In this document: piece by piece, positions 28,145-37,109 of the stretch | How positions within the stretch are numbered: position 1 is the stretch's first letter | Layout of the letters: every line of letters starts with the position of its first letter | Assembly: GCA_003635315.1 (NCBI GenBank) | Contig: PYJD01000036.1 | Coordinates: 44,780-108,779, forward strand | Length of the DNA: 64,000 nt | Source: Candidatus Poribacteria bacterium | GTDB taxonomy: Bacteria; Poribacteria; WGA-4E; WGA-3G | Reading direction: 5' to 3' | Program-made: the position numbers and the translations under genes | The notes under the pieces: model-generated | What the model saw: the letters and a program-made list of their open reading frames with translations, nothing else | The model's database searches: none | Told to the model about the DNA's origin: nothing

Positions 28145-29587
28145 TCATTTTCCAAATATCTTTCGTATGGTATTAACCAGAGTTCCCTCTGATATCCATT
28201 TTGCTGCAATTCTCCAAGTACTTGTCGAATAGGTAGGATACACATGCATCATACCTGATAATTTTCTCAACGGTATACCTTGTTGCATTGCCAGAACATA
28301 CTCGTGGATCACCTCGCCGGCATTCGTACCTACAATGTGCACTCCTAATATCTTCCCCAACCATCTGCTTGTTATTACCTTAGTAAAACCTTTCGTTTCA
28401 CCATCTGCAACAGCTCTATCAACATCAGTCTGTGATAACAGGAACACATCAACATCTCCATGTTTCTCACGTGCTTCTTCCTCTGTTAACCCACATCGAG
28501 CAACTTCGGGATCAGAAAATGTGGTCCACGGTACAACGGAATAATTTATCTTACGTGACCACGGTAATATGAAATTTCTTACAAGTAATTGTGCTTGATA
28601 TGCTGCCACATGTGTAAATAAGTACTCTCCAATTACATCTCCAGCTGCATAGATGTTTTTAGCATGGGTCTGCAGTTTCTGATTAACCAAAATCCCCTTC
28701 TTATCTATATGCACTCCAATCCCTTCAAGATTCAATCCCTCAATATTAGGTAATCGTCCTGCAGCGATCAAAATCTTATCATAAACTTCTGAAACATGAT
28801 TTATACCGTTTGAAGTATGATTTTCTTTGAAAGACACACAGATTTTAGAGTTCTCTCTTGTGATCTCAGATAATGTATAATTTAGTTTGAATTCAATACC
28901 ATCTGCACTTAGGTATTCCAACATCTTCTCAGAAACATCACAATCTTCTTTTTTTAATATCCTATCGCCTCTTTGAACGATTGATACCATAGATCCTAAC
29001 CTATGAAATGCTTGTCCTAATTCAATACCAATTGGACCGGCACCAACAACCAACAATCTGCTTGGTAATTCTTCCAGATCCCAAACATTTTCACTATCCA
29101 GATAATCACAAGTATCTAATCCTTTTATGTCCGGAATTAAAGGACGTGAACCTGTGGAAATGACAAATTTCTTACTATTGATCTCTCTCGTTTTTCCATT
29201 TTCTGAATCTTCAACTACGAATGTATTTGGATTTTGAAAATGACCATTACCGAAGACGACTTCAACCCCCATATCACGAAAACGTTCTGGATTATCATGT
29301 TCTTCTTCAATAGTATGTTGTGCATCTTGTATATATTTCTTCACACTACCCCAATCAATCTTTTGCTCTGTACGATCAATACCATAATTACCAGAATGTT
29401 TAAGATAGTGCGCAACTTTCGCGACTTTTAAAAGAGCTTTAGATGGTACACATCCGGTCCATAGACAATCACCACCAATTCGATGCTTTTCAATTAGTAC
29501 AGTTTTTTTCCCAATTTTGACACCAGCAATAGCAACTACAAGACCAGCACTTCCACCTCCGATGATTGCAATATCATAATTTTCCAA
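28145..29587 (-). CDS. FAD-dependent pyridine nucleotide-disulphide oxidoreductase
   Basis: A flavoprotein of the lipoamide dehydrogenase/mercuric reductase family. The FAD site is YDIAIIGGGSAG, the redox pair sits in GGDCLWTGCVPSK, and the NAD site is VVGAGPIGIELGQAF. The C-terminal interface motif is HVYPTYSTSTWRIA, so the usual HPT-x-x-E of lipoamide dehydrogenase is changed. That makes it more like the mercuric-reductase/unknown-disulphide branch; no HMA domain is present. The start is taken as TTG at 29587 with GGAG 6 bases upstream; a TTG at 29599 overlaps the ribosome site. No 2-oxoacid dehydrogenase genes are near. Confidence 0.87.
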   Translation of the reverse strand: MENYDIAIIGGGSAGLVVAIAGVKIGKKTVLIEKHRIGGDCLWTGCVPSKALLKVAKVAHYLKHSGNYGIDRTEQKIDWGSVKKYIQDAQHTIEEEHDNPERFRDMGVEVVFGNGHFQNPNTFVVEDSENGKTREINSKKFVISTGSRPLIPDIKGLDTCDYLDSENVWDLEELPSRLLVVGAGPIGIELGQAFHRLGSMVSIVQRGDRILKKEDCDVSEKMLEYLSADGIEFKLNYTLSEITRENSKICVSFKENHTSNGINHVSEVYDKILIAAGRLPNIEGLNLEGIGVHIDKKGILVNQKLQTHAKNIYAAGDVIGEYLFTHVAAYQAQLLVRNFILPWSRKINYSVVPWTTFSDPEVARCGLTEEEAREKHGDVDVFLLSQTDVDRAVADGETKGFTKVITSRWLGKILGVHIVGTNAGEVIHEYVLAMQQGIPLRKLSGMMHVYPTYSTSTWRIAAKWISEGTLVNTIRKIFGK

Positions 29588-29617
29588 TGTTAACTCCAAT
29601 TCACTTCATATCTGATG

Positions 29618-31159
29618 CTAATGCCTAAGTATTTTCCCCGGAAGTTTATTATTTACATTCCCATTTTCAACGACAGGTATTCCGTTAACGATTACCCAAT
29701 CGACACCGACTGCAGGTTGAACTGGATCAAACCAAGTTGAACGATCTGAGACAGTTTCAGGATTAAAAATTACTATGTCTGCTGCTAATCCTTCAGAGAT
29801 ATAACCTCGATCAGATAGGCGAAATCTCTCTGCTGGAAATCCACTCATTTTATATACAGCTTCTTTTAAGGGTAGCAACTCTCGATCACGAACAAACTTA
29901 CCCAGATATTGTACAAAACATCCATAACTACGGGGATGAGGATGTGGTATATTATACACACCATCACTTGCTATCATCATTCTTGGATGAATTGCTGTCT
30001 GGTTGAGGATAATCTCATTTTCCTCTGGTGTCGTCACCCACGGCATGATAAAGGTCTCAATTGCCAATTCGTCCTGTATGAAATCATAGGCGAATTCCTC
30101 AATTGTCTTATTCTCTAATTTGGCAGAATCAATGAGTGTTTTTCCAATGTATCTACCAGAACGATTATACCCAACAATTTGATTACCTTTCCCCAATTTA
30201 TCCCTTAGGTAAGGTAAGGATTCTTCCCTTACAGTATCATCTTCAAGATTCGCTAACATGGCATCGGGTGTACCAGTTTGATACTTCATAGGTAACATCA
30301 TAGCAAGATGTGTCATCCCAGCAGGATATAAATAGGATTCGAATGTTAAATCAATATCTTCAGTATCAATCCTCTCAAGAACTTCAGCAGATTCATCATC
30401 AACTCTCTCATGGGATATGTGAACGGGTATGTTGGCTTGTAATGCAATATCTATGGTCTCTTCCCAGGCTGCCTTTCTTCCAATCAGTTGATAACGTATA
30501 TGTGCTGCATAGATTGCATCATAACTGGCTGCAATCTTTGATAGATATACCAATTCATTTATATCAGCATTTGCAGAAGGTTGATAATCAAGACCTAAAC
30601 ATAAACAACACGCACCTGATTCAAGCCACTCGCGTGTAATCCGTTCCATAACTTTTAGCTCATCAGGATTCGCAGGACGCGGATCCCATCCCATAGCTGC
30701 TAATCTAACTGAACAGTGTGGAACTTGAGGATATAGATTTGCTGGGATCCGATCCTTAAACATTGATAAGTATTCATCAGGAGAATTCCAATTAAGTGGA
30801 ACTTCGTCATCCCCATAAGCAAATTGGGTATAATGCCACATTTCTTCTGCAAGATTTCTTGGTAATGGCGCCCATCCAAAACCATCGGGTGCAGCTAAAT
30901 GAGTCGTAACACCTTGTCTAACGGCAGCATATTGATCACGACCACCCAGTAAAGAAATTTCAGAATGTACATGTACATCAACGAATCCAGGACATACAAC
31001 AAGTCCATCTGCAGAGATCATATTCTTTGTAGTAGCAGCATTTAAATCAGCAATTGCAGCAATTGAATCTCCCTTAATAGCAATATCTGCAGTATAGGGG
31101 TCATTTTCACCAGTACCATCAACTATGGTTCCATCTGTAATTATAATATCATAATCCAC
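29618..31159 (-). CDS. N-acyl-D-amino-acid deacylase-like amidohydrolase
   Basis: Metal-dependent hydrolase of the amidohydrolase superfamily, D-aminoacylase branch. It has the N-terminal composite barrel YDIIITDGTIVDGTG, the metal motif GFVDVHVHSE, a later HISHERV and HPHPRSYG, and the C-terminal strand AADIVIFNPETV. I start it at the GTG at 31159 because AAGGA lies 7 bases upstream and the protein then begins like its relatives. An ATG at 31210 would add 17 residues. It lies 30 bases upstream of the flavoprotein gene on the same strand. The substrate class (D-aminoacyl or dihydropyrimidine-like) is inferred only. Confidence 0.86.
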   Translation of the reverse strand: MDYDIIITDGTIVDGTGENDPYTADIAIKGDSIAAIADLNAATTKNMISADGLVVCPGFVDVHVHSEISLLGGRDQYAAVRQGVTTHLAAPDGFGWAPLPRNLAEEMWHYTQFAYGDDEVPLNWNSPDEYLSMFKDRIPANLYPQVPHCSVRLAAMGWDPRPANPDELKVMERITREWLESGACCLCLGLDYQPSANADINELVYLSKIAASYDAIYAAHIRYQLIGRKAAWEETIDIALQANIPVHISHERVDDESAEVLERIDTEDIDLTFESYLYPAGMTHLAMMLPMKYQTGTPDAMLANLEDDTVREESLPYLRDKLGKGNQIVGYNRSGRYIGKTLIDSAKLENKTIEEFAYDFIQDELAIETFIMPWVTTPEENEIILNQTAIHPRMMIASDGVYNIPHPHPRSYGCFVQYLGKFVRDRELLPLKEAVYKMSGFPAERFRLSDRGYISEGLAADIVIFNPETVSDRSTWFDPVQPAVGVDWVIVNGIPVVENGNVNNKLPGKILRH

Positions 31160-31339
31160 TAATTTGTCCTTTTCTGTAGTATAAACTTCCAGTTTGAGCG
31201 GTTCTTTCATGTAACATGATCTTCCAGTTTGTGCGGTATTTTAAAGACATGCATTACAACAATTCATGGAGTAGACATTTATGGAATAAATAAACAAAAC
31301 ATCTCTCTCCTCTTCCATTTTTCCATCGCTTCTATCCTC

Positions 31340-31440
31340 CCAATGGCATATTCTTGTATCCTAAAAAAGTGGCTGTAAACACAGTGTAGTAATGATACCA
31401 ACATCTGGTCTTCACGTGACTGTTTTCTCGGTTTCGGCAT
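31340..31440 (-). pseudogene. RAYT/IS200-like transposase N-terminal remnant
   Basis: On the minus strand one frame reads MPKPRKQSREDQ, the typical start of REP-associated tyrosine transposases (MPKPRK...). A neighbouring frame then gives a YHYYTVFTATFLG run resembling the YYHCVSR stretch. The reading frames do not join and nothing of the catalytic domain remains. The assignment is tentative. Confidence 0.4.
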
Positions 31441-31518
31441 TGGGATAAAGTATTCACTTTGCCGTCTACCTTCAACGATATCCTCAGTAATCCCGCGCTG
31501 CGTAAATTTGAAGTGCCG

Positions 31519-32331
31519 TTACGGTTCACTGCTATTCTCCTCTTGATAGTCTTCTAAATCGTTCGTCTCATCGTTTTCCTCACAATATTTTTCTATAAAC
31601 TCTCTAAGTTTACTCTTTAGTTCCTTGGAAATTGGGTAACCATTAATAGTCTGTAAGATATCATTTTTGGTTTTGCCATCTGCATTTAGTTTGATTAAAA
31701 CCGCTTGAAATACTTTTTCAAAACCATATGCAGCGAGATAACTTGCGATAAATGTTAAAACAAGTAAAGTAGCGATGCCACCAAGCATTCCAAATGGACC
31801 TATAGTGGCAAGAGCAGAAGTTATTGCAGCTGCACCAAACCAAGGAGAAGCATACATTACAAACACTAATACAAGTCCAGGAACTCCTAATCCAGCAAGT
31901 ATTTCCGCGCCTTTGTCGAGTGGGATGACACCTTTGTGTTGTTTTCTTACTGCTTCAATAAGATCGCGTACTTCTTGAATCGAAGGAGTAGTCTCCTTCA
32001 ACTTCTGAAGTAAACTTTTCAAATCCCACCACCACTCACCTATAGAACGAAAGACTCCTTGCATATCTGACATAGGCGCTTTGCCAATCTTTGCTATGGC
32101 ATCTTTCAGATCCTGGATTGCTTCCCACAATTCTCCTAATTTCCCCTTTCCTTCAGTGGTGATTGTGCGTAGAATCTTTTTCAACTCTCTAATTAGTGAT
32201 TTCGGGTACGGTATTCTATCTCTGTCAATGGAACGAATAGATGTTATCAACTCCTGACAAGCTTTTTTTAGCTCTTGCCCAAATGCCCCTGGAATCTTTA
32301 CCAAGTTTTTCATCAGTTGGCGCAACTTCAT
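31519..32331 (-). CDS. Unknown membrane protein with glycine/alanine-rich hydrophobic hairpin
   Basis: Not recognised. The 270 residues have a basic, helical N-terminal half with several coiled-coil-like segments (ELKKACQELITSIR; LWEAIQDLKDAIAKI). Two adjacent hydrophobic segments follow at about 145-215 (GVPGLVLVFVMYASPWFGAA and GMLGGIATLLVLTFIASYLA). A polar tail ends in an acidic run (EENDETNDLEDYQEEN). AAAGGAG stands 8 bases before the ATG, within the border of an IS1-like remnant. Its position next to a broken ATPase-PIN pair and IS debris suggests accessory or defence cargo, possibly a membrane-acting effector, but there is no direct evidence. Confidence 0.6.
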   Translation of the reverse strand: MKLRQLMKNLVKIPGAFGQELKKACQELITSIRSIDRDRIPYPKSLIRELKKILRTITTEGKGKLGELWEAIQDLKDAIAKIGKAPMSDMQGVFRSIGEWWWDLKSLLQKLKETTPSIQEVRDLIEAVRKQHKGVIPLDKGAEILAGLGVPGLVLVFVMYASPWFGAAAITSALATIGPFGMLGGIATLLVLTFIASYLAAYGFEKVFQAVLIKLNADGKTKNDILQTINGYPISKELKSKLREFIEKYCEENDETNDLEDYQEENSSEP

Positions 32332-32344
32332 ATTATATCTCCTT

Positions 32345-32665
32345 TAAAATGCTACATTCATCAAACTCAATCTCACGCACATTAACGGGATTCAGCGGAA
32401 AGTCTAATAGGGCTGCCTCACTTGATAACTATCTCTGGACAGTGCTGGGAGATACATCAAATAACTTAGCAATGAGCTGGTAAGATGCTTTTCTAACGGA
32501 ATAAAGGATTACAGCGAAGGTGCGTATAACTGCAGTTTCCGGTTTTGCTCTGACATCACCACTGACGAAGTTATAGACACAAGACTTACAAAGATAGCGT
32601 TGTTTATTACAAACGAACCCGTTTTTCGATACTTGTTCACTTTGACAATTTTTACAGTTTGGCAT
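32345..32665 (-). pseudogene. IS1-like transposase remnant
   Basis: The minus strand encodes MPNCKNCQSEQVSKNGFVCN, then KQRYLCKSC: an InsA-type zinc ribbon of IS1-like elements. A helix-turn-helix (YQLIAKLFDVSPSTVQR) and a stop (TAG) follow. Past the stop the same frame briefly resumes as VREIEFDE, a motif from the start of the catalytic part. The DDE domain is gone. The remnant ends just before the unknown membrane protein gene, whose ribosome site may derive from it. Confidence 0.7.
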
Positions 32666-32725
32666 ATATCATCCTTTTATATGGAAAATATATCAAAAAA
32701 CTATCTATTTAGAAACACTCTCCTT

Positions 32726-33261
32726 TTAGTTTTGGCGTGGAAGTTTGATGGTGTCTTCACAAATCGAATCAACTCGGATACCGTGCCTTGCAAGGGCATC
32801 TCTAAATTGCTCCCATCCACTGTCCTCTGCTTTTAGGATTGGTGCCTTTCGATCAAAATTACACTGATACACAAGTGCAACAGTAACAAATTTCTTATCT
32901 TTTTTGTGGAAATTATTTAATGCAGCGTCATCATTAGGAAATTCTTCAAATTCGGTGCCGTTTCCTGCTAACGGAGTAATTTCAACCGTGATAACCGTTT
33001 CAGGATAATCTTTTGGATTATAAAATCTTCTTTTTAATTCCAACCAAAACCGATCTCCGAACCCACCCTCTTTTCGTTAAGATTGTTTCTGTACTCTTGG
33101 ATAATTCGTTTCTTATCATCAAGTAAAACCATTTCCGGACCTCTGAGAATATTAGCAAGTCTTGCTTGGCAACGGATAACACATTCCTTTGATGCTTGTG
33201 GCGCTGCAGCCTTGCCATTTGCTACTACCAAGACATTCGTATCAATAATAACAGCGTCCAT
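32726..33261 (-). pseudogene. PIN-like nuclease partner of ATPase copy 1, frameshifted
   Basis: The first frame (from 33261) encodes MDAVIIDTNVLVVANGKAAA up to NLNEKRVG, then reads into a stop. The second frame (ending 32726) resumes with GFGDRFWLELKRRFYN and continues through AGNGTEFEEFPNDD and HGIRVDSICED. Joined, they align along the full length with the intact 170-residue protein at 38429 (NTKKGFGDMFVKRL). The frame change lies in the GAGGGTGGG run near 33060. The ATG overlaps the ATPase stop as TAATG, so the two were coupled. Either a genuine loss-of-function lesion or a sequencing error at a G run. Confidence 0.75.
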
Positions 33262-34577
33262 TAACCCTCCGTTCCCTTTTCTGCTATGCTTTCAACCTGT
33301 TTGTCTGTCATCGCAAACATATCACCCATCACATCACCAAAGAAATTCTCTGGCCAGTTCTTGATGTCCCCAGACGCTTCGTCTATATCTAACTTTTCAA
33401 TAGTGGAGGCACTATCATTATTACGGCAAAAATATAGAGCAACGTTTTTCTCAGGAATTTGCTTTTCTGCAATTCTCCGTTGCAAACGAGTTAAAAGGTG
33501 TTCGCTATGGCTTTCTACCAAAATCTGTAAGTTTCGTTCATTGATAACCTCTATTAAGAGATCAGCAATGTCAGCTTGTGCTTTGGGATGAAGATGAGTT
33601 CCAGGTTCTTCTAAAATCAATGTAGATCCAATTGGGACATAATAGCACAAAACCAGAACCGGTATAAATTGTGCAACCCCATAACCTATGTCTGCCAATG
33701 TCACTTTAATACTTTTCGGACCCTTTTGAATTCGGAATTCATAGTTTTTGTCATCCCGTGGACCAGTCCGTGCAAATTCAAAAGCGTAAGCTAATTCCAT
33801 TTTTTGCAACCATGCTGAGATTCGTTCCTCAATTGGGACATTTTTCCCTTTATAAGGGGTCGTGCGCTGATCTATACGAGCGGAGAGAAGAGCATCAATT
33901 GTACTCCCACCCCACTGTCCGGGAGTTTCAGGAAAATCACCCTCCCAATGATAGTAGCGTTGTGGATGTTTGCGGGTTGGTTCCAGATAAAAAACATGTG
34001 AAAAAATCTCCTCAAATTTAGACGAAAGCAGGTTAAATGGTTTGTTTGAATCTGGAAAAGCTTGCGTTGTTTCTTCTATACTATAGCTGTTTTTATATGT
34101 GCCCGTGAAGAGACGTTTGCCACAATAAGAAATCTCGTTACCCTCTAATTTTATTTTTTGATTCCCTCTTCCTATATCGTAACAAATGCGGCTTACATCC
34201 TGTAAATTACCATATTTCTTGACAGTAGTCTCAAAATTGAAAGAATCAAATGTGACTCCATCAGGATTTGGTTTATCTTGGGTAATTACGATTGTAATTG
34301 ATTCTGGGAATTTACATCCAAACCCCAACTCAAGTGATTCCTCAACATTATGCCCATGAATAACTTCATGAAAATAACCAAGATTGACGAGAGAATTTTC
34401 GTTGCCAAAAGAGATAATTTCATCGCTCCCAATCGTCTGTTTTAACATTAGCAGCATCTGCAACAGACTACTCTTCCCAGAACTATTTGTCCCGAAAAAG
34501 CCTGTAAACGGCGCAAGTTGGACCTCCCCGCTATCTTTCCACGATTTGAAGTTTTTCATCTGTATATGTGTAATCAT
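33261..34577 (-). CDS. AAA/OLD-like ATPase (DUF3696-type), copy 1
   Basis: A 438-residue SMC/ABC-like ATPase. N-terminal MITHIQMKNFKSWKDSGEV leads into Walker A GTNSSGKSSLLQ near residues 29-40. A long variable middle follows, then Walker B TLILEEPGTHLHP, a conserved QADIADLLIEV helix and the D-loop/switch region ILVESHSEHLLTRLQRRI. These are the marks of DUF3696-like proteins, which pair with various effectors. It overlaps the PIN-like gene by one base. A near twin sits at 37110 on the other strand with 'EQPG' where this copy has 'EEPG'. It is probably a sensor or regulator of the nuclease; this is inference from analogous two-gene systems. Confidence 0.85.
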   Translation of the reverse strand: MITHIQMKNFKSWKDSGEVQLAPFTGFFGTNSSGKSSLLQMLLMLKQTIGSDEIISFGNENSLVNLGYFHEVIHGHNVEESLELGFGCKFPESITIVITQDKPNPDGVTFDSFNFETTVKKYGNLQDVSRICYDIGRGNQKIKLEGNEISYCGKRLFTGTYKNSYSIEETTQAFPDSNKPFNLLSSKFEEIFSHVFYLEPTRKHPQRYYHWEGDFPETPGQWGGSTIDALLSARIDQRTTPYKGKNVPIEERISAWLQKMELAYAFEFARTGPRDDKNYEFRIQKGPKSIKVTLADIGYGVAQFIPVLVLCYYVPIGSTLILEEPGTHLHPKAQADIADLLIEVINERNLQILVESHSEHLLTRLQRRIAEKQIPEKNVALYFCRNNDSASTIEKLDIDEASGDIKNWPENFFGDVMGDMFAMTDKQVESIAEKGTEG

Positions 34578-34606
34578 TTCTATGTCTCCGTGTTGACGCT
34601 ATTTGT

Positions 34607-34790
34607 CTAAACTTTATACTCCTTCATTGCCTCATCACCATAATGATTGATAACCTTTACCGTGATCTTACCAGACTCAGGTTTTGCAAACGGTAAACTC
34701 TCAGTTCGATACAGTGCCTCCCACGACTCCTCGTTAATTTCTGCTTTTATAAAAAATCGTGAAAATGTTGATTTATTCAATGTGTCGAAA
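34607..34790 (-). pseudogene. C-terminal stub of a probable adenine-specific DNA methylase
   Basis: A coding-like segment, FSRFFIKAEINEESWEALY, then LPFAKPESGKITVKVINHYG and DEAMKEYKV before a stop. This resembles, from memory, the C-termini of site-specific DNA methyltransferases. The sequence upstream is not coding but the dispersed repeat (copy B), which seems to have replaced the rest of the gene. It lies 29 bases before the ATPase gene, on the same strand. Confidence 0.45.
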
Positions 34791-34801
34791 AAATGAAAAA
34801 A

Positions 34802-34935
34802 GTTACACTTTTTCCTACATTTTGTAGGATTGAAATTGGTGTAAATTACCCCTCTAACCCCTGTCATAGACTGGCTTTACTCCGCTTTGAATTAGATTTA
34901 TAAGAATTTCCAAATAGTGTTATTTTGTGTTTTTT
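34802..34935 (-). repeat. Dispersed repeat, copy B
   Basis: On the minus strand it carries a KKKHKITLFGNSYKSNSKRS-like frame and ends in AAAAAGTGTAAC with NFNPTKCRKKCNFF in another frame. This parallels copies A (9584) and C (46202). It abuts the methylase stub. Confidence 0.45.
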
Positions 34936-35540
34936 TTTCCTTGCCGATTTTGACAATTCCAACCCGTATAATACCTCTAAAATTTGGTGATTTTTCGACA
35001 TAATGACTGATTTGTATTTAGGATCGTTTTCATAGATATTCATCATTTATTCTCTTATTATATATTTGCCAAGAAGACTATAATTTTGAATGTATTCACT
35101 TCAAAAAAAAATATGTAAGTTTGATTTCTTTCTTCACACATTATAGCATACCTTCAATCATTTAACTGAGTGTGTTTCATGAATAGGGTGTATTTCTTAT
35201 AAATCCTATATTTTCAACGTTTTTTGATTAATACCTGTCCAAAAATTTTTAACAACGGAAAAGTAGACCCCATCCCTACGATCAGAAGTTTTAGTAGTAT
35301 TGGATAGAAAGTTAATCAATTTTTTCTTTATGTGATGTTTGTCCTTTCAATTTTCTTCAATTTATTTTTGTTATCTATAATCTGATTTCCCAACTATATT
35401 ACAACCATCCAGTTTTTACATTTCTATGATACCAACTGGAAATATACGTTACAAAATAATCTGGGAATGAATCTACATTTTCTAATGTCAAGACAATCTT
35501 TAAATGACAACAATTATATACTCCTCAATGTATCGGTGGT
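34936..35540. other. Intergenic stretch, no gene seen
   Basis: About 600 AT-rich bases between the decayed island and the rhodanese-MoeB gene. No open frame with a ribosome site and no recognised RNA. Confidence 0.5.
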
Positions 35541-35569
35541 TTGCATTCTCAATGGGGTTATGATATAAT
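35541..35569 (+). promoter_or_regulatory. Sigma-70 promoter of the rhodanese-MoeB gene
   Basis: TTGCAT at 35541-35546, a 17-base spacer and a perfect TATAAT at 35564-35569. The start near 35576 gives a leader of about 125 bases. Confidence 0.65.
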
Positions 35570-35700
35570 CTAATCAGAATTGAATTACTAATGTAATACA
35601 TCCGAACAGTTATCTACATCTACACTAACCTATAGATTTTACAAGAGAAGAATTTAGAGAATTATGAAGGTCCAGGAATATACAATATTGGAGAATTAGA

Positions 35701-36888
35701 ATGAAATCGTATCGACAGATTGTTGAGGAAGCAAAAACAGAGATACCAGAAGTAACAATAGACGATGTTAAGGATGAACAGGAAGAGGGCAACGACTTTG
35801 TTCTGCTTGATGTAAGAGATGAAGATGAATTCCGTGCTGGATATATACCGAATGCAGTTCATGTTACACGAGGTATGTTAGAATTTTCTGTTGAAAACTA
35901 CATACCTGATCGTAACCAAAAGGTTGTCGTATACTGTGCAGCTGGACTCCGTTCATTATTAGCAGCGAAGTCTCTTCGTGAAATGGGTTATACAGATACT
36001 GTTTCAATGGCTGGGGGATATCGCGATTGGTCAGCAGCAGGTTATCCTACCGAACAAGATAAACCGATGTCACATGAACAACTTGATCGGTATAGTCGAC
36101 ATTTTATGTTGACTGAAGTAGGTGAACAAGGACAAGCAAAATTACTTGACGCAAAAGTGTTAATGGTTGGTGCTGGAGGATTAGGATCTCCTGCTGGCGT
36201 TTACCTTGGGGCAGCAGGTATTGGACAGATGGGGATAATTGATTCAGATGTAGTGGAATTAAGCAATCTGCAGCGACAAATCCTACATAGAACAGAAGCA
36301 GTCGGTACACCCAAAGTGCAATCTGCAACGACCACTATAAAATCTCTAAATCCTGATGTGGAAATTACGCCATATAACACCCGTCTAACTGCTGATAATG
36401 TTGAAGAGATCTTCTCAGAATATGATCTGATAGTTGATGGATGTGATAATTTTGCCACTCGTTTCCTGGTAAATGATGCTGCATATTTTATGAATAAACC
36501 GGTTGTACACGGTAGTATATTTCAGTTTGAAGGACAAGTAACCCTTTTAGATCCAAATGAAGGTCCCTGTTATCGTTGTATGTATCCAACTCCACCTCCC
36601 CCTGGATTAGTTCCAAGCTGAAGTGAAGCAGGAGTCCTGGGCGTGCTCCCAGGTATAATTGGTGTGATGATGGCAACAGAAGCGATTAAGTATATTCTTG
36701 GAATTGGTGAACCCTTAATTGGCAGACTAATACTTTATGAAGCATTGGGTATGACCTATCGTGAAATGAAAACAGTCAAAGATGAACAATGTCCCTTATG
36801 TAGTGATAATCCAGTAATTACACAATTAATTGATGATTATGATGCAGCAGCAGAAAATCCTGAGACCTATGAACCTGCTGCGGATTAA
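35701..36888 (+). CDS. Rhodanese-MoeB/ThiF fusion, candidate selenoprotein with in-frame UGA
   Basis: E1-like adenylyltransferase/sulfurtransferase that activates sulfur-carrier proteins for molybdopterin, thiamin or cysteine synthesis. The N-terminal rhodanese domain (about 1-117) has the persulfide Cys79 in YCAAGLRS. The E1 domain (about 125-395) has VGAGGLGSP at 156-163, DGCDNFATR and both zinc pairs, C290/C293 (CYRC) and C364/C367 (CPLC). Codon 307 is TGA (36619-36621) inside GLVPS-*-SEAGVLGVLPGIIG, where relatives have the catalytic cysteine (GLVPSCAEAGVLG). The frame continues intact for 88 residues, so I annotate one 395-residue protein with selenocysteine at 307. A pseudogene, or two chains with a restart at GTG 36643 (AGGAG 8 bases upstream), remain possible. 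Confidence 0.72.
36622..36653 (+). promoter_or_regulatory. Candidate bacterial SECIS hairpin
   Basis: Directly after the in-frame TGA (36619-36621), CCTGGG (36636-36641) pairs perfectly with CCCAGG (36648-36653) around a six-base loop CGTGCT. The loop starts 20 bases after the TGA and has G at its second position. Both agree with the known bacterial SECIS pattern (loop 16-37 bases downstream, G in the first two loop bases). Confidence 0.6.
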
Positions 36889-37109
36889 TTATCTAACAAA
36901 CAAACTTTATTAATATAGATTCTAAGTAAGAGAATTAAGTGTTTAGTTAACTAAAATGGTGCTTATACAGCTACGGTAGATGCGGTTTCTAACCGTATTT
37001 ATGTCAAGAGCGCGTATACCAAGTTCATGTATATATTTACTGACAATGATAGATTATACCGAATTAATCAAATCTCAATGATCGAAATAGTGATTATAGG
37101 TTTAAGAAT

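Noticed and set aside
36643..36888. Separate short gene after the TGA
   Set aside because: It is in the same frame as the upstream E1 domain and holds its missing C-terminal third, so it is annotated as one protein; a restart is listed as an alternative.
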